DNA of 64,000 bases from Hyphomicrobiales bacterium (lineage in GTDB: Bacteria > Pseudomonadota > Alphaproteobacteria > Rhizobiales > Rhizobiaceae): NCBI GenBank assembly GCA_900465675.1, contig UBJR01000009.1, positions 62,001-126,000 on the forward strand, in the 5' to 3' direction. Position 1 is the stretch's first letter, and each line of letters opens with the position of its first letter. The notes beneath the pieces were generated by a model, which was not told where the DNA came from, made no database searches, and saw only the letters and a program-made list of their open reading frames with translations. This document shows positions 55,474 to 64,000 of this stretch, one piece after another. The position numbers and the translations under genes were made by a program.

Positions 55474-55911
55474 CTAGAGCAATCCGAGTTCCGAAAGCTC
55501 GCGGCGCAAGTCCGCGGGCATTTCAGCAATACCGGCGCCGAGACTCATCAGGTCGCGCGGCGTGTCTTCTTCCGGATAGTAGCGCCAGCCCTGGAACGCC
55601 CGCTTCGGCTGAACCGATGTCTCGATGACCTCCGGTCCGAGAATGAGATGGCAGCGGCCGATGCCCTCGCCATCCGTGAAGGTCTCGATACCCAGCAGCT
55701 TCTGGCGCGCCTGTACCTGCCCCTTGATCACCCAATAGAGCGAGCCGCCGTCGAGAAGTTCATCGACGCGCTTCGGCACCATGCGGGTGGTGTGGATGGA
55801 GTGGGGTTCGAGACCGGCGGCAATCGCCCGCAGAGAACGTTCAGCGACCCATTCGCGCAAATCCTCGATGGAGTCGGCGCCAACGCACAATTTGATGAGA
55901 TGCAATGCCAT
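55474..55911 (-). CDS. DUF1489 family protein
   Basis: 145 aa from MALHLIKLCVG (ATG at 55909-55911, AAAAGGA upstream). The motifs HLIKLCVGADSI, TTRMVPKRVDELLDGGSLYWVIKG and ETFTDGEGIGRCHLIL are typical of DUF1489, a conserved alphaproteobacterial family of unknown function. It is upstream of sdaA on the minus strand but reads as a separate gene. Confidence 0.88.
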   Translation of the reverse strand: MALHLIKLCVGADSIEDLREWVAERSLRAIAAGLEPHSIHTTRMVPKRVDELLDGGSLYWVIKGQVQARQKLLGIETFTDGEGIGRCHLILGPEVIETSVQPKRAFQGWRYYPEEDTPRDLMSLGAGIAEMPADLRRELSELGLL

Positions 55912-55973
55912 GCTGGCTGTTGAAATCCTTTTGACCGGCAGCGTCAAGCGCTACCGGCCCGAAGTCCACAAAC

Positions 55974-57380
55974 TCAGCATTCCACGACGTTGACCGCCAA
56001 ACCTCCGGTGGAGGTTTCCTTGTATTTCTCGCTCATGTCGTATCCCGTCTGGCGCATCGTCTCGATACAGGCGTCCAGCGGAACGAAATGCTGACCGTCT
56101 CCCTTTACCGCCAGCGAGGCCGCCGTCACTGCCTTGACGGCACCCAAGGCGTTGCGCTCGATACAGGGAACCTGGACGAGGCCGGCAACCGGATCGCAGG
56201 TCATGCCAAGGTGATGCTCGAGCGCGATCTCGGCGGCATTTTCGATCTGGGCCGGTGTCGCGCCCATGACCGCGGCGAGCCCCGCAGCCGCCATCGCAGC
56301 CGCCGAACCCACTTCGCCCTGACAGCCGACTTCGGCGCCGGAGATCGAGGCATTGTGCTTGATAATACCGCCAACGGCTGCTGCTGTCAGCAGATAGTCG
56401 CGGATGCCGTTCTGGTCCCAGTCGTCATGGAAATGCTCGTAGTAGCGGATCGTAGCCGGAATGACGCCGGCAGCGCCATTGGTCGGCGCGGTGACGACGC
56501 GGCCGCCCGCGGCATTCTCCTCGTTGACCGCCATGGCATAGACGCTCAGCCAATCGTTGGCGAGCAGCGGGTTGATGCGGTTGCTGCGCCATTCTTCCTG
56601 CAGCTTGTCGTGGATCTGGCGCGCCCGGCGGCGAACCTTGAGCCCGCCAGGCATGATGCCATCGACCTTCAGGCCGCGCTCGATACAGGAGCGCATCGCG
56701 TCCCAGATCCGGTCGAGACCGGCATCGAGCTCTTCGCGGCTGCGCTGGCTCTCCTCATTAGCGCGCTTCATCTGCGCGATGGTGAGCCCGGAGCGATCGG
56801 CCATCTCCAGCATCTGGGCAGCAGTGGCGAAGGGATAGGGCACCTTAGTCGCACCGGGCGCTGCCTTCTTCTTGGCGCGCATCTGCTCGAGTTCGGTATC
56901 GGTGACCACGAAACCGCCTCCGACCGAGTAGTAGATGCGGCGCAGCAGCAGCCGGTCGTCCTTGTCGAAGGCTGAAAAGATCATGCCGTTCGCATGGCCG
57001 GGAAGCGTCTGCTTCTTGTCGAAGACCAGGTCGTTCTTCGGCAGGAAGAAATAGGCCGGATGGCCGGGCGGCGTGATGCGGCCGGAACGCTCCACCTGAT
57101 CGATGATGCCGTCCATCTTGTCGGGATCGACGCTATCTGGCGCCTCGCCCATCAGGCCGAGAATTACCGCCCTGCCCGTTCCGTGGCCAATCCCGGTATA
57201 GGCGAGCGAGCCATGCAGGCTGGCCTTGATCGACGCGACCTGCGCGCCTGATGAAGGCCGCGGCCACTCGTTCGACAGAATGAGGTCGAGGAAGCGGTTG
57301 GCAGCCGACATCGGCCCCATCGTATGCGAGCTCGAAGGCCCGACGCCGATCTTGAAAACATCGAATACCGAAAGGAACAT
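55974..57380 (-). CDS. sdaA: L-serine ammonia-lyase (dehydratase), single chain
   Basis: Deaminates L-serine to pyruvate using a 4Fe-4S cluster. 468 aa: an N-terminal domain with [13 protein letters not shown], the cluster-binding and catalytic region with [36 protein letters not shown], and the C-terminus [16 protein letters not shown]. The ATG at 57378-57380 (GGGAAG upstream) is used; a 77-codon longer frame is discarded. Confidence 0.96.
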   Translation of the reverse strand: MFLSVFDVFKIGVGPSSSHTMGPMSAANRFLDLILSNEWPRPSSGAQVASIKASLHGSLAYTGIGHGTGRAVILGLMGEAPDSVDPDKMDGIIDQVERSGRITPPGHPAYFFLPKNDLVFDKKQTLPGHANGMIFSAFDKDDRLLLRRIYYSVGGGFVVTDTELEQMRAKKKAAPGATKVPYPFATAAQMLEMADRSGLTIAQMKRANEESQRSREELDAGLDRIWDAMRSCIERGLKVDGIMPGGLKVRRRARQIHDKLQEEWRSNRINPLLANDWLSVYAMAVNEENAAGGRVVTAPTNGAAGVIPATIRYYEHFHDDWDQNGIRDYLLTAAAVGGIIKHNASISGAEVGCQGEVGSAAAMAAAGLAAVMGATPAQIENAAEIALEHHLGMTCDPVAGLVQVPCIERNALGAVKAVTAASLAVKGDGQHFVPLDACIETMRQTGYDMSEKYKETSTGGLAVNVVEC

Positions 57381-57613
57381 GCCTGCTTCCCAATAATGAA
57401 CTGCACCGAGACTATCCCCGGGAGAAACTTGCCGCGCGCGGCGAACCGACATCGCGTTTGACCGGCGCGACACTGCTGCAGAAGGATTTAATGCCTGTCG
57501 GTGCTTTGCGAAAGGCCGCGCCACTGGAAATCGCTTCAGGCCGCCGTCCCCGTCATTGCAGCATCTCATGGCATATGTAGAGTGGCGCCGGAGACCAAGG
57601 GGTTGAATCATCG

Positions 57614-58381
57614 ATGCTTACGCTTGCGGACTATACTGCGCTTGCCTTCTTTGCCGTGTCCTGGCTCGGCTATTCCTGGCTTCTCCGCGGCCGGACCTTC
57701 TTCGGGCGCACCAGTCTGACGCATGCAATGGGCGAGCGTCGCCGCGAATGGATCTACAATTCGCTGCGCCGTGACCTGAAGATGATCGACACCCAGATCA
57801 TGGCCGGCCTGCAGAACGGCACGGCTTTCTTCGCCTCGACATCGATCTTCGCGATCGGCAGCTGCTTTGCCCTGCTCGGCGCCACCGACAAGGTCAGCGC
57901 CATCTTCGCCGACCTGCCCTATGTCTTCGGCGGCAGCCACGTGAGCTTCGAACTCAAGGTCGGCGGACTGGCGGGACTGTTCGCCTACGCCTTCTTCAAA
58001 TTCGGCTGGTCCTACAGGCTTTTCAACTACTGCACGATCCTGTTCGGCTCGATTCCGATGATGCGCGACACGGAAGCGGATATTTATGCTGCGGAACGCG
58101 CCGCCGAGCGCGTCATCCGCATGAACATCATTGCCGGCGGTCATTTCAACGAAGGCCTGCGGGCGATCTTCCTGTCGATCGGCTATCTCGGCTGGTTCGT
58201 CAACGCTTACGTTTTCATGGCAACGACGGCGACCGTCGTCTTCGTGCTGACGCGCAGGCAGTTCTTTTCGGAGGCGCGGCTGGCGATCATGGATGTGTCG
58301 CCGCCATCAAATCTCCACCTTTCTCCTATTCCCCGCGACCCAGCGCAAAACGGCGACGGTGATTTGTCCGGGAGACAGTGA
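57614..58381 (+). CDS. DUF599 membrane protein
   Basis: 255 aa with four hydrophobic segments and the DUF599 pattern (LGYSWLLRG, WMIYNSLRRDLKMIDTQIMAGLQNGTAFFASTSIFAIGSCFALLG). Family function is unknown. Its stop is directly followed by the start of the DUF1624 gene (58382), so the two are coupled. The C-terminus after about 220 is a soluble Pro-rich tail. Confidence 0.85.
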   Translation: MLTLADYTALAFFAVSWLGYSWLLRGRTFFGRTSLTHAMGERRREWIYNSLRRDLKMIDTQIMAGLQNGTAFFASTSIFAIGSCFALLGATDKVSAIFADLPYVFGGSHVSFELKVGGLAGLFAYAFFKFGWSYRLFNYCTILFGSIPMMRDTEADIYAAERAAERVIRMNIIAGGHFNEGLRAIFLSIGYLGWFVNAYVFMATTATVVFVLTRRQFFSEARLAIMDVSPPSNLHLSPIPRDPAQNGDGDLSGRQ

Positions 58382-59383
58382 ATGACGATGATGGCTGACG
58401 GCAACGGCAACCCGGCTCAGCCGCCGCGGATCGGCCTCCTCGACACGCTGCGCGGCGCCGCCCTGATCGCCATGGCAACCTATCATTTCAGCTGGGACCT
58501 GGAGTTCATGGGCTATCTGGCGCCCGGAACCGCAGAGACCGGCTGGCTGAAGCTCTATGCGCGGGCCATCGCCACCACATTCCTGTTCATTGCCGGGCTC
58601 AGCATGGCGTTGTCGAGCCAGGCAGGCATTCGCTGGCCGTCATTCTGGAAGCGCTTCGCGATGATTGCAGGCGCTGCACTGCTGATCTCCATTGCGACGC
58701 GCATCGCCATGCCCGGCGAGTGGATATTCTTCGGCATCCTGCACTGCATGGCGGCGATGACGCTGGTGGGCGTCGTCTTCGCCCGCCTGCCGCTCTTCGT
58801 CACCGCCCTCGTGACGATTGCCCTAGTTGCCGCCTGGGTTGCCGATACCTTTGCTGCGCCCGGCACGCTCCGCTCGGCATCGTTCAACCAGCCGCTGCTC
58901 TGGTGGATCGGTCTTACCGACATGCCGCCGCGCTCGAATGACTATGTGCCGATCTTCCCCTGGGCCGCAGCCTATATGTCCGGCTTGACGCTGGCGCTGA
59001 TTGCCCTGCGCACCAGCCTGCCGCAGAAGCTTGCCGCACTTGGGACCGGCGGCTCGCTTCTGGCACGCGGCGGGCGCCACAGCCTGGCATTCTATCTGAT
59101 CCATCAGCCGGTTCTGATCGCCATCGCCTACGCAATGACCTTCGTCGCTCCACCCGCAAAACCGGATCTCGCCGAAATTCACATGCGCCAGTGCAATCCC
59201 GGCTGGTGCCAGGGGATGGATGCCAAGTCATGTCAGATCTATTGCGAATGCACGCTGACCGAAATGCAGGGGCAAAAGCTGCTGGAGCCGTTCCACACGG
59301 GGATCGTCAAGCCTGACGACGACCGGGTGCAGGCGATCGCCAATCAATGCAGCATCAAGGCGCTTCCGTCCGAACCGCAATAG
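58382..59383 (+). CDS. DUF1624-type membrane acyltransferase-like protein with a Cys-rich tail
   Basis: 333 aa. Eight to nine membrane helices (about 18-258), with the DUF1624 N-terminus GLLDTLRGAALIAMATYHFSWDL, related to heparan-alpha-glucosaminide acetyltransferase folds. The C-terminal 70 residues are unusual: Cys271, Cys276, Cys284, Cys288, Cys290 and Cys323 in a polar, likely periplasmic domain (C-N-P-G-W-C, C-Q-I-Y-C-E-C). Start abuts the previous stop. Activity is not demonstrated for the family. Confidence 0.75.
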   Translation: MTMMADGNGNPAQPPRIGLLDTLRGAALIAMATYHFSWDLEFMGYLAPGTAETGWLKLYARAIATTFLFIAGLSMALSSQAGIRWPSFWKRFAMIAGAALLISIATRIAMPGEWIFFGILHCMAAMTLVGVVFARLPLFVTALVTIALVAAWVADTFAAPGTLRSASFNQPLLWWIGLTDMPPRSNDYVPIFPWAAAYMSGLTLALIALRTSLPQKLAALGTGGSLLARGGRHSLAFYLIHQPVLIAIAYAMTFVAPPAKPDLAEIHMRQCNPGWCQGMDAKSCQIYCECTLTEMQGQKLLEPFHTGIVKPDDDRVQAIANQCSIKALPSEPQ

Positions 59384-59387
59384 CGGC

Positions 59388-59780
59388 TCAGGTGCCGACG
59401 CCGATTTCGGCCAGCCGGCCGAGGCAGGATTCCTCGATATTGTCGAGTTCCGCCAGCGTGTCGTCGATATCCTTGCGCTTCTGGCGCAGGTCCTCACGCT
59501 TCTCATCGACGCGCTTCATCAAGAGCTTCAGCTGACCGAGTTCGCCCGGCGGCTCCTTGTAGACGGTGATGATCTCGCGGATCTCGGCGATGGTGAAACC
59601 GATGCGCCGGCCACGCAGGATTTCCTGGATGAGCCGGCGGTCCGCCTGGCGGAAAAGCCGGGTACGGCCGCGGCGCTCCGGATGGATCAGACCTTCGTCT
59701 TCATAGAAGCGAAGCGTGCGCGTCGACACACCGAATTCGCGCGTCAGCTCCGTTATGCTATAATACTTGTTCACAGGCAT
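59388..59780 (-). CDS. MerR-family transcriptional regulator (possibly GnyR/LiuR-like)
   Basis: 130 aa from MPVNKYYSITELTREFGVST. A MerR-type winged helix (about 5-75) with RTLRFYEDEGLIHP and RRGRTRLFRQADRRLIQEILRGRRIGF, then a coiled-coil dimerisation helix. It lacks the metal-binding cysteine pattern of MerR/CueR. The short length recalls GnyR/LiuR regulators of branched-chain amino acid and isoprenoid catabolism; that is a tentative subfamily call. An ATG 8 codons upstream is possible. Confidence 0.8.
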   Translation of the reverse strand: MPVNKYYSITELTREFGVSTRTLRFYEDEGLIHPERRGRTRLFRQADRRLIQEILRGRRIGFTIAEIREIITVYKEPPGELGQLKLLMKRVDEKREDLRQKRKDIDDTLAELDNIEESCLGRLAEIGVGT

Positions 59781-59850
59781 CAGATTCCCACTCTCTCCCG
59801 CCAATAATATTGACTTTTACGTAATAGTCAATTTCGGCAGGGCAGCGTGG

Positions 59851-61266
59851 TTAAATGGCAAACCACCAGGTCGCAATCCCCAGGAATGCGAAGAAGCCCG
59901 TACAGTCGGTGACCGTCGTCACGAAGACCGACGATGCGATGGCGGGATCGGCGCCGACCTTGTCCAGAAGCAGCGGCAAAAGGATGCCGGCCAACGCTGC
60001 GGCAATCAGGTTGATGATCATCGCCGCGCCGATCACCATGCCCAGCTGGTAGTCGTGGAACCAGGTGCCGGCAATCGCCCCCATGATCGTTGCGAAAATC
60101 ACCCCGTTCATGACGCCGACAGTCGCTTCCCTGCGGATGATGCGGCCAGCGTTGTAGATGTCTAGATCGCGGGTCGCGAGCGCCCGTACGGTCACGGTCA
60201 TGGTCTGCGTGCCGGCATTGCCGCCCATCGAGGCGACGATCGGCATCAGCACCGCCAGCGCGATCATCTTCTCGATCGAGCCGTCGAACAGCCCGATGAC
60301 GCTGGCAGACAGCATCGCCGTGCCGAGATTGATCAGCAGCCAGAGGAAGCGCGAACGGACTGTGGAGATGACGTTATCCGACAGCTCTTCGTCACCGACA
60401 CCGCCGAGGCGCTTGATATCCTCGTCAGCCTCTTCATGGATAACGTCGACCACATCGTCGATGGTGAGCACGCCCACCAGACGCTCATTCTCGTCGACGA
60501 CGGCGGCTGAGAGAAGGTCATACTGCTCGAAGAGCTGTGCCGCCTCTTCCTGGTCCATCTCGGCCGGGATCGGGTGGTTCGTCTCCCGCATGATCACTTC
60601 GATCTTGTTCTGCCGCTTGGTGCGCAAAATCTGGTCGAGATCGACGGCGCCGAGCAGCTTGAAGGTCGGATCGATGACGAAGATCTGCGTGAAGGAGTAA
60701 GGCAAGTCCTCCTCCTCGCGCATGTAGTCGATCGTCTGCCCGACGGTCCAGAACGGCGGCACCGCGACGAATTCCGTCTGCATGCGCCGGCCTGCCGAGC
60801 TCTCGGGGTAGTCGAGGGCTCTGCGAAGCCGCACCCGCTCGGTGAACGGCAGCTGGGCGAGAATTTCGTCCCGGTCTTCCTGATCGAGATCTTCGAGAAT
60901 GTAGACGGCATCGTCGGAATCGAGATCGCCGATCGCCGCCGCGATCTGCTCGTTCGGCATCTGGTCGACGATTTCGCGGCGGATCGCTTCGTCCACCTCG
61001 GTCAGCGCCGTCATGTCGAAGTCGTCGCCGAGCAGGCGCACCAGCGCCAGACGCTGATCCGGCTGGATCGCTTCGAGCAGATCGCCGATTTCCGATTCGT
61101 GCAGGCGCGCCACATTCTGGCGCAGGAAAATCGTGTCGCGATCAGCGATCGCTGCGCCGAGCAGCGCTAGAAAATCGCTGCGAACGTTGCCGTCCTCGTC
61201 ATAGATGTCGGCGTCTTCGTCCTCTGGACGCTTGCGGATGCGTTCGTCTTCTTCGCCTGCCGTCAT
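59851..61266 (-). CDS. mgtE: Magnesium transporter MgtE
   Basis: 471 aa magnesium channel. N domain of helices (about 40-150) with the Asp/Glu-rich MgtE_N pattern, a pair of CBS domains (about 165-290) that sense Mg2+, a plug helix and five transmembrane helices (about 315-470). GGNAGTQTMTVTVRALA and the C-terminal NLIAAALAGILLPLLLDKVGADPA region are the channel signature. Starts MTAGEED at 61264-61266. A 110-bp spacer separates it from the merR-like gene. Confidence 0.96.
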   Translation of the reverse strand: MTAGEEDERIRKRPEDEDADIYDEDGNVRSDFLALLGAAIADRDTIFLRQNVARLHESEIGDLLEAIQPDQRLALVRLLGDDFDMTALTEVDEAIRREIVDQMPNEQIAAAIGDLDSDDAVYILEDLDQEDRDEILAQLPFTERVRLRRALDYPESSAGRRMQTEFVAVPPFWTVGQTIDYMREEEDLPYSFTQIFVIDPTFKLLGAVDLDQILRTKRQNKIEVIMRETNHPIPAEMDQEEAAQLFEQYDLLSAAVVDENERLVGVLTIDDVVDVIHEEADEDIKRLGGVGDEELSDNVISTVRSRFLWLLINLGTAMLSASVIGLFDGSIEKMIALAVLMPIVASMGGNAGTQTMTVTVRALATRDLDIYNAGRIIRREATVGVMNGVIFATIMGAIAGTWFHDYQLGMVIGAAMIINLIAAALAGILLPLLLDKVGADPAIASSVFVTTVTDCTGFFAFLGIATWWFAI

Positions 61267-61509
61267 TTGCGCCTCGCATCCAGGATCATAACAGTTACGG
61301 CTTTCCTGCCGCGTTCGAGAATGGCGGCGGAAAAGGCATTGTCAACAAACGGATAAACGAACCCCGCCAGCCGTTGCGGCAGCATAAGTCCCCGTCCCTG
61401 CTAACCGAATTGGCTCCTTGCGTCTAGCGTCCAAAACCATGTCTGCGGATGACAATGCGCCGTTGCGGCGATAGTTTCCGCAACCCGAATATCAGGAGCT
61501 TACGAAAAC

Positions 61510-62004
61510 ATGACGATCCGCCCGATCCTACGCTATCCGCATCCCGGATTGAAAACAGTCTGCGCACCTGTCAGCGCCTTCGACGGCGATCTGCAGAGCC
61601 TTGCGGGCGATCTCCTGGACACCATGCGGGCCGCACCCGGCGTCGGCATCACGGCAGCCCATATCGGCATCTTCCAAAAGGTGGTGGTGATCGAACTCAG
61701 CAAGGCCGATGGCGTGCGGACCTATGTCAATCCGGAAATCCTCTCGTCTTCGGCGGAACCTTTGCGCCAGATGGAAGGCAGTGTCTCCATGCCCGGCGCG
61801 ACAGAGGAGGTCATCCGGCCCGGCGCAATCCGTTTCCGTTATCAGACTGTGACCGGCGAGACGAAGGAGGAAAACGCAGATGGTTTTCTCGCCATCTGCA
61901 TCCAGCATGAGATCGACCAGCTCGATGGTATCTTCTGGCTGCAGCGCCTCTCCAAGCTCAAGCGCGACCGGCTGATCCGCAAATGGGAAAAGGCCGCCCG
62001 CTAA
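61510..62004 (+). CDS. Peptide deformylase-like protein lacking the metal ligands
   Basis: 164 aa of clear deformylase fold (RYPHPGLKTVCAPV start). In normal PDF, motif 1 G-x-G-L-A-A-x-Q, motif 2 E-G-C-L-S and motif 3 H-E-x-D-H bind Fe/Zn. Here motif 1 ends in ITAAH (Gln to His51), motif 2 reads EGSVS (Cys to Ser91), and motif 3 reads HEIDQL (second His to Gln137; His133 and Glu134 kept). At most one of three protein ligands remains, so catalysis by the usual mechanism is doubtful. AGGAGC precedes the ATG. Confidence 0.88.
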   Translation: MTIRPILRYPHPGLKTVCAPVSAFDGDLQSLAGDLLDTMRAAPGVGITAAHIGIFQKVVVIELSKADGVRTYVNPEILSSSAEPLRQMEGSVSMPGATEEVIRPGAIRFRYQTVTGETKEENADGFLAICIQHEIDQLDGIFWLQRLSKLKRDRLIRKWEKAAR

Positions 62005-62020
62005 TTTCATAAAACTTCCA

Positions 62021-62045
62021 CGAACCAATCCAGCCGATGAGCGTT
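62021..62045 (+). promoter_or_regulatory. Weak EcfG-like promoter upstream of the BON gene
   Basis: CGAAC (62021-62025), 16 bp, CGTT (62042-62045): one mismatch from the general-stress consensus. Lies about 30 bp before the BON-domain start. Confidence 0.3.
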
Positions 62046-62075
62046 CTTTGAGCATGACCTTGAAGGAGGACGATC

Positions 62076-62573
62076 ATGCCGAAGACCGACGACAAGAGCA
62101 CCATTTCACGCGAAGAAGATTATCGCGACTACGAGGAGCGCAATCTCGATGACGGCTGGCCCTATTCCGACAGCCCCGGCGCATCCTCGGCAAAGCCCGC
62201 CAACGGCGCCTATGGCGAGACATCAGCCAATTTCGACCGTGACCGCAACGGCGGCTTCCGCATCGATGGAACCGACGAGGACGGCAATGAGAACCGTCTG
62301 AGGGATTCGCTGACGGCAGATATGATCGATCGCAGCGAGAGCGACGATCTGGAAGCCCGCGTCTCCGAAAACCTCGAAAACATTCCTGATCTCGACGCAG
62401 ACAGCATCGACGTCCATGCCGACGGCCATACGATCACGCTGGAAGGTTCAGTCGAGACGATCGGAATTGCCCGCAAGGCCGAACTCGGCGCGCTTTCCGT
62501 CGATGGCGTCCACCACGTTCGCAATCGTCTTGAGACGACAGGCGTCGACTCGCATATCCCGAACGAGGATTAG
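62076..62573 (+). CDS. BON-domain protein
   Basis: 165 aa, acidic and hydrophilic, no signal peptide. The first 85 residues are disordered-looking and rich in Asp, Glu, Ser; the C-terminal 70 form a BON domain (DSIDVHADGHTITLEGSVETIGIARKAELGA... VDGVHHVRNRL). BON domains bind phospholipid membranes or peptidoglycan-associated ligands and are often stress induced. AAGGAGG precedes the ATG by 7 bp, and a terminator follows at 62625. Confidence 0.8.
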   Translation: MPKTDDKSTISREEDYRDYEERNLDDGWPYSDSPGASSAKPANGAYGETSANFDRDRNGGFRIDGTDEDGNENRLRDSLTADMIDRSESDDLEARVSENLENIPDLDADSIDVHADGHTITLEGSVETIGIARKAELGALSVDGVHHVRNRLETTGVDSHIPNED

Positions 62574-62624
62574 CTTCAACAATTGTAGAAACGAATAATG
62601 TATTCATGGGTTGCATGTTTCGAT

Positions 62625-62653
62625 AAACCCGGCCGCACATGTGGCCGGGTTTT
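62625..62653 (+). terminator. Rho-independent terminator after the BON gene
   Basis: Stem AAACCCGGCC (62625-62634)/GGCCGGGTTT with an 8-nt loop and TTTT after it. Confidence 0.8.
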
Positions 62654-62847
62654 GCTGTTTTGATAGGCTGCTAACCTATGTCACAAAACGGTGAAATATC
62701 GCCACAGAATCGTGAATTACATGGACAATTCGTAATCCGCGCTGGCCATATACTCCCACAATTTCGCCTCAATTCAGGAGCGAACTCGTACCTGCCGAGG
62801 GTTATCGTTTCGTTGTTGATTGCAACAACTGATTGAGGAGATATCAC

Positions 62848-63201
62848 ATGAGAATCAAACTTGCAGCCACCGCGGCCCTGTTTGCCATTGGCGTCGCATC
62901 GTCCGCTTTCGCCGCTCCCATGTACGACGACAGCTACGTCCGCCCGATCCGCATCAGCCCGCCGAAGCCTGTTCACTACACCGAACATGCCCCTCCGGCC
63001 TATTCCGACGACTACACCAATGACAGCGACGGCTGGTACCAGACCAAGATGGCCGCGCCCAAGAAGATCAACTATTCCAAGCTCGAAGCCCAGCGCCTTC
63101 CGCCGTGCAAGAACCCGGCCGAACTGACGGGCGTGCAGACCAGAGCCGGTGATGGCGGAGCTTCCGATACCGATGCCTGCCGTGACGTTGGCACGCACTG
63201 A
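62848..63201 (+). CDS. Exported hypothetical protein, 117 aa
   Basis: Signal peptide MRIKLAATAALFAIGVASSAFA, then a mature region with an acidic patch (YSDDYTNDSDGWY) and two cysteines (about 85 and 112). GAGGAG sits 7 bp before the ATG at 62848. Not recognised. Followed by a strong bidirectional terminator. Confidence 0.6.
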   Translation: MRIKLAATAALFAIGVASSAFAAPMYDDSYVRPIRISPPKPVHYTEHAPPAYSDDYTNDSDGWYQTKMAAPKKINYSKLEAQRLPPCKNPAELTGVQTRAGDGGASDTDACRDVGTH

Positions 63202-63216
63202 CAGCGACGAAAACGC

Positions 63217-63247
63217 AACAAGAGCCGCATGTGCGGCTCTTGTTTTA
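63217..63247. terminator. Bidirectional rho-independent terminator
   Basis: Perfect 13-bp stem AACAAGAGCCGCA (63217-63229) / TGCGGCTCTTGTT (63232-63244), with a T-run after it. Serves the exported protein on plus and the phosphatase on minus. Confidence 0.85.
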
Positions 63248-63259
63248 TCCCCGCGGCGA

Positions 63260-63904
63260 TCAGCCTCGAACCTGAAGCAATGCGGCCGGACCGCCCGGTA
63301 GACCATCATCGAAAACCGCGCAGGAGAGTTTTCCCCCGAAGACGCAGCCGCTGTCGAGATTGGTGCGATTTCCCGTCGTTCGCGGATTGGCCGGTGACGG
63401 CGTATGCCCGTGCACCAGATGCTTTCCCCAGAACTCACCTGATACATCGTCTTCGAAGCGCAGCCACATCAGCTCATGCGGCGTCTGATCTTCGAGATAC
63501 CGTCCTTCTCTGACGCCGGCATGCACGAAGATGCGATGCGGATCCGTGTGTAGAAGCGGCAGTGCCGCCATCCAGTTCAAATGCGCTGATGGAACCGGCC
63601 CGCCGTAAGACGCCAACGTCTCGATCCCGCCGTTGTCCAGCCACAACGATTCGTCGTGCCGCCCCTCGTGAGCACCCGTTGCCATGTCCTCGTGATTGCC
63701 CTTCAGCGCGATCCATTGCCAGTCCGGCGAGCGCGGCCCTGCTATTAAAGTCTCCACGACGGCACGGCTGTCGGGACCACGGTCGATATAGTCGCCGAGG
63801 AACACGATCTTTCCGGATGGCGCGTAGTCTTCCACCCGCTCGATCATCCGCAAGAGCGGGCCGATGCAGCCGTGGATATCTCCAATTGCGAAGGTGAGGC
63901 TCAA
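63260..63904 (-). CDS. Metallophosphoesterase (serine/threonine phosphatase-like)
   Basis: About 214 aa, of the calcineurin-like PPP family. GDIHG (near residue 9), GDYIDRGPDS, GNHED, and two later His (HAG, HGH) are the five motifs of the dinuclear metal site, all present. The start is uncertain: TTG at 63904 has GGGAG about 9 bp upstream, while a TTG at 63931 would add 9 residues. PPP-type phosphatases of this kind act on serine/threonine phosphoproteins or on diadenosine polyphosphates. Confidence 0.88.
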   Translation of the reverse strand: MSLTFAIGDIHGCIGPLLRMIERVEDYAPSGKIVFLGDYIDRGPDSRAVVETLIAGPRSPDWQWIALKGNHEDMATGAHEGRHDESLWLDNGGIETLASYGGPVPSAHLNWMAALPLLHTDPHRIFVHAGVREGRYLEDQTPHELMWLRFEDDVSGEFWGKHLVHGHTPSPANPRTTGNRTNLDSGCVFGGKLSCAVFDDGLPGGPAALLQVRG

Positions 63905-64000
63905 TACGCAGCGCTCCCGTCGATGTGACAAGGAAATAAACTAGTGCAAGGCAGCCAATGGTCGATAGCGCCGAAACAACTGTCAGCGGCTCAGGTTTCA

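Overview
The window is ordinary chromosomal DNA from an alphaproteobacterium of the order Hyphomicrobiales, most likely Rhizobium or Agrobacterium. The evidence is high GC coding DNA, rhizobial families (DUF1489, DUF2336, PAS_5-type, the ETF-beta lysine methyltransferase, split L-ring and stress proteins), and Rhizobiales-style regulatory sites: GGAAC-N16/17-CGTT for EcfG/RpoE2 sigma factors and TTAA-N7-TTAA for CtrA. I see no rRNA, CRISPR array, prophage or insertion sequence. Housekeeping genes dominate.

Layout. 1-6.9 kb: a minus-strand block tatD(partial)-metG, then holB-tmk-dac-rlpA, with a plus-strand TauE/SafE exporter between metG and holB. 7.1-9.2 kb: tRNA-Ser(UGA), then a small-protein cluster (118-aa exported, 51-aa, 38-aa membrane, GlsB-type and DUF883-type proteins) carrying stress-sigma and CtrA-type sites. 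9.3-14.8 kb: ppiD-trpD-trpC-moaC-moeA. 14.7-16.5 kb: MarR plus drug-efflux MFS operon. 17-25.6 kb: SDR oxidoreductase, ETF-beta lysine methyltransferase, DEAD-box helicase, FecR-protein plus CHASE2 cyclase, and two divergent citrate synthases, one with a fused DNA-binding domain. 25.6-31.6 kb: ABC exporter, MazEF-type toxin-antitoxin, pyrG, secG, tpiA. 31.7-39.8 kb: secreted hydrolase, parE, AI-2E-type permease, GNAT, DUF2336, flavin reductase and nitroreductase. 39.9-44.97 kb: exported repeat protein, thrS, DUF1697, yidD, IscU-like scaffold. 45.3-49.7 kb: folE-hisI, patatin, CBS protein, rhomboid protease with a possible small RNA upstream, PAS protein. 49.8-57.4 kb: PilZ protein, proline iminopeptidase, transglutaminase-like protein, SPOR-domain D,D-carboxypeptidase, DUF1489, sdaA. 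57.6-64 kb: DUF599, DUF1624, MerR regulator, mgtE, a degenerate peptide deformylase, BON-domain protein, exported protein, metallophosphatase.

How the genes work together. Several short operons are clear from 1-8 bp overlaps or shared ribosome-binding sites: holB/tmk, moaC/moeA, marR/MFS, fecR/cyclase, mazE/mazF, flavin reductase/nitroreductase, iscU-like/yidD/DUF1697. Cell-envelope growth recurs: two PBP5-like proteins, RlpA, PpiD, SecG, YidD and a rhomboid.

The most unusual items are: the 7.3-9.2 kb micro-protein island with matched EcfG promoters and paired CtrA boxes; a peptide deformylase with its metal ligands substituted; a PBP5-like protein lacking the KTG lysine; a helix-turn-helix-citrate synthase fusion facing a second citrate synthase across twin palindromes; a 34-bp palindrome overlapping the mazE ribosome-binding site; a candidate folate riboswitch before folE; and a candidate terminated RNA upstream of the rhomboid gene. 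All functional assignments rest on reading the sequence; no database search was run.
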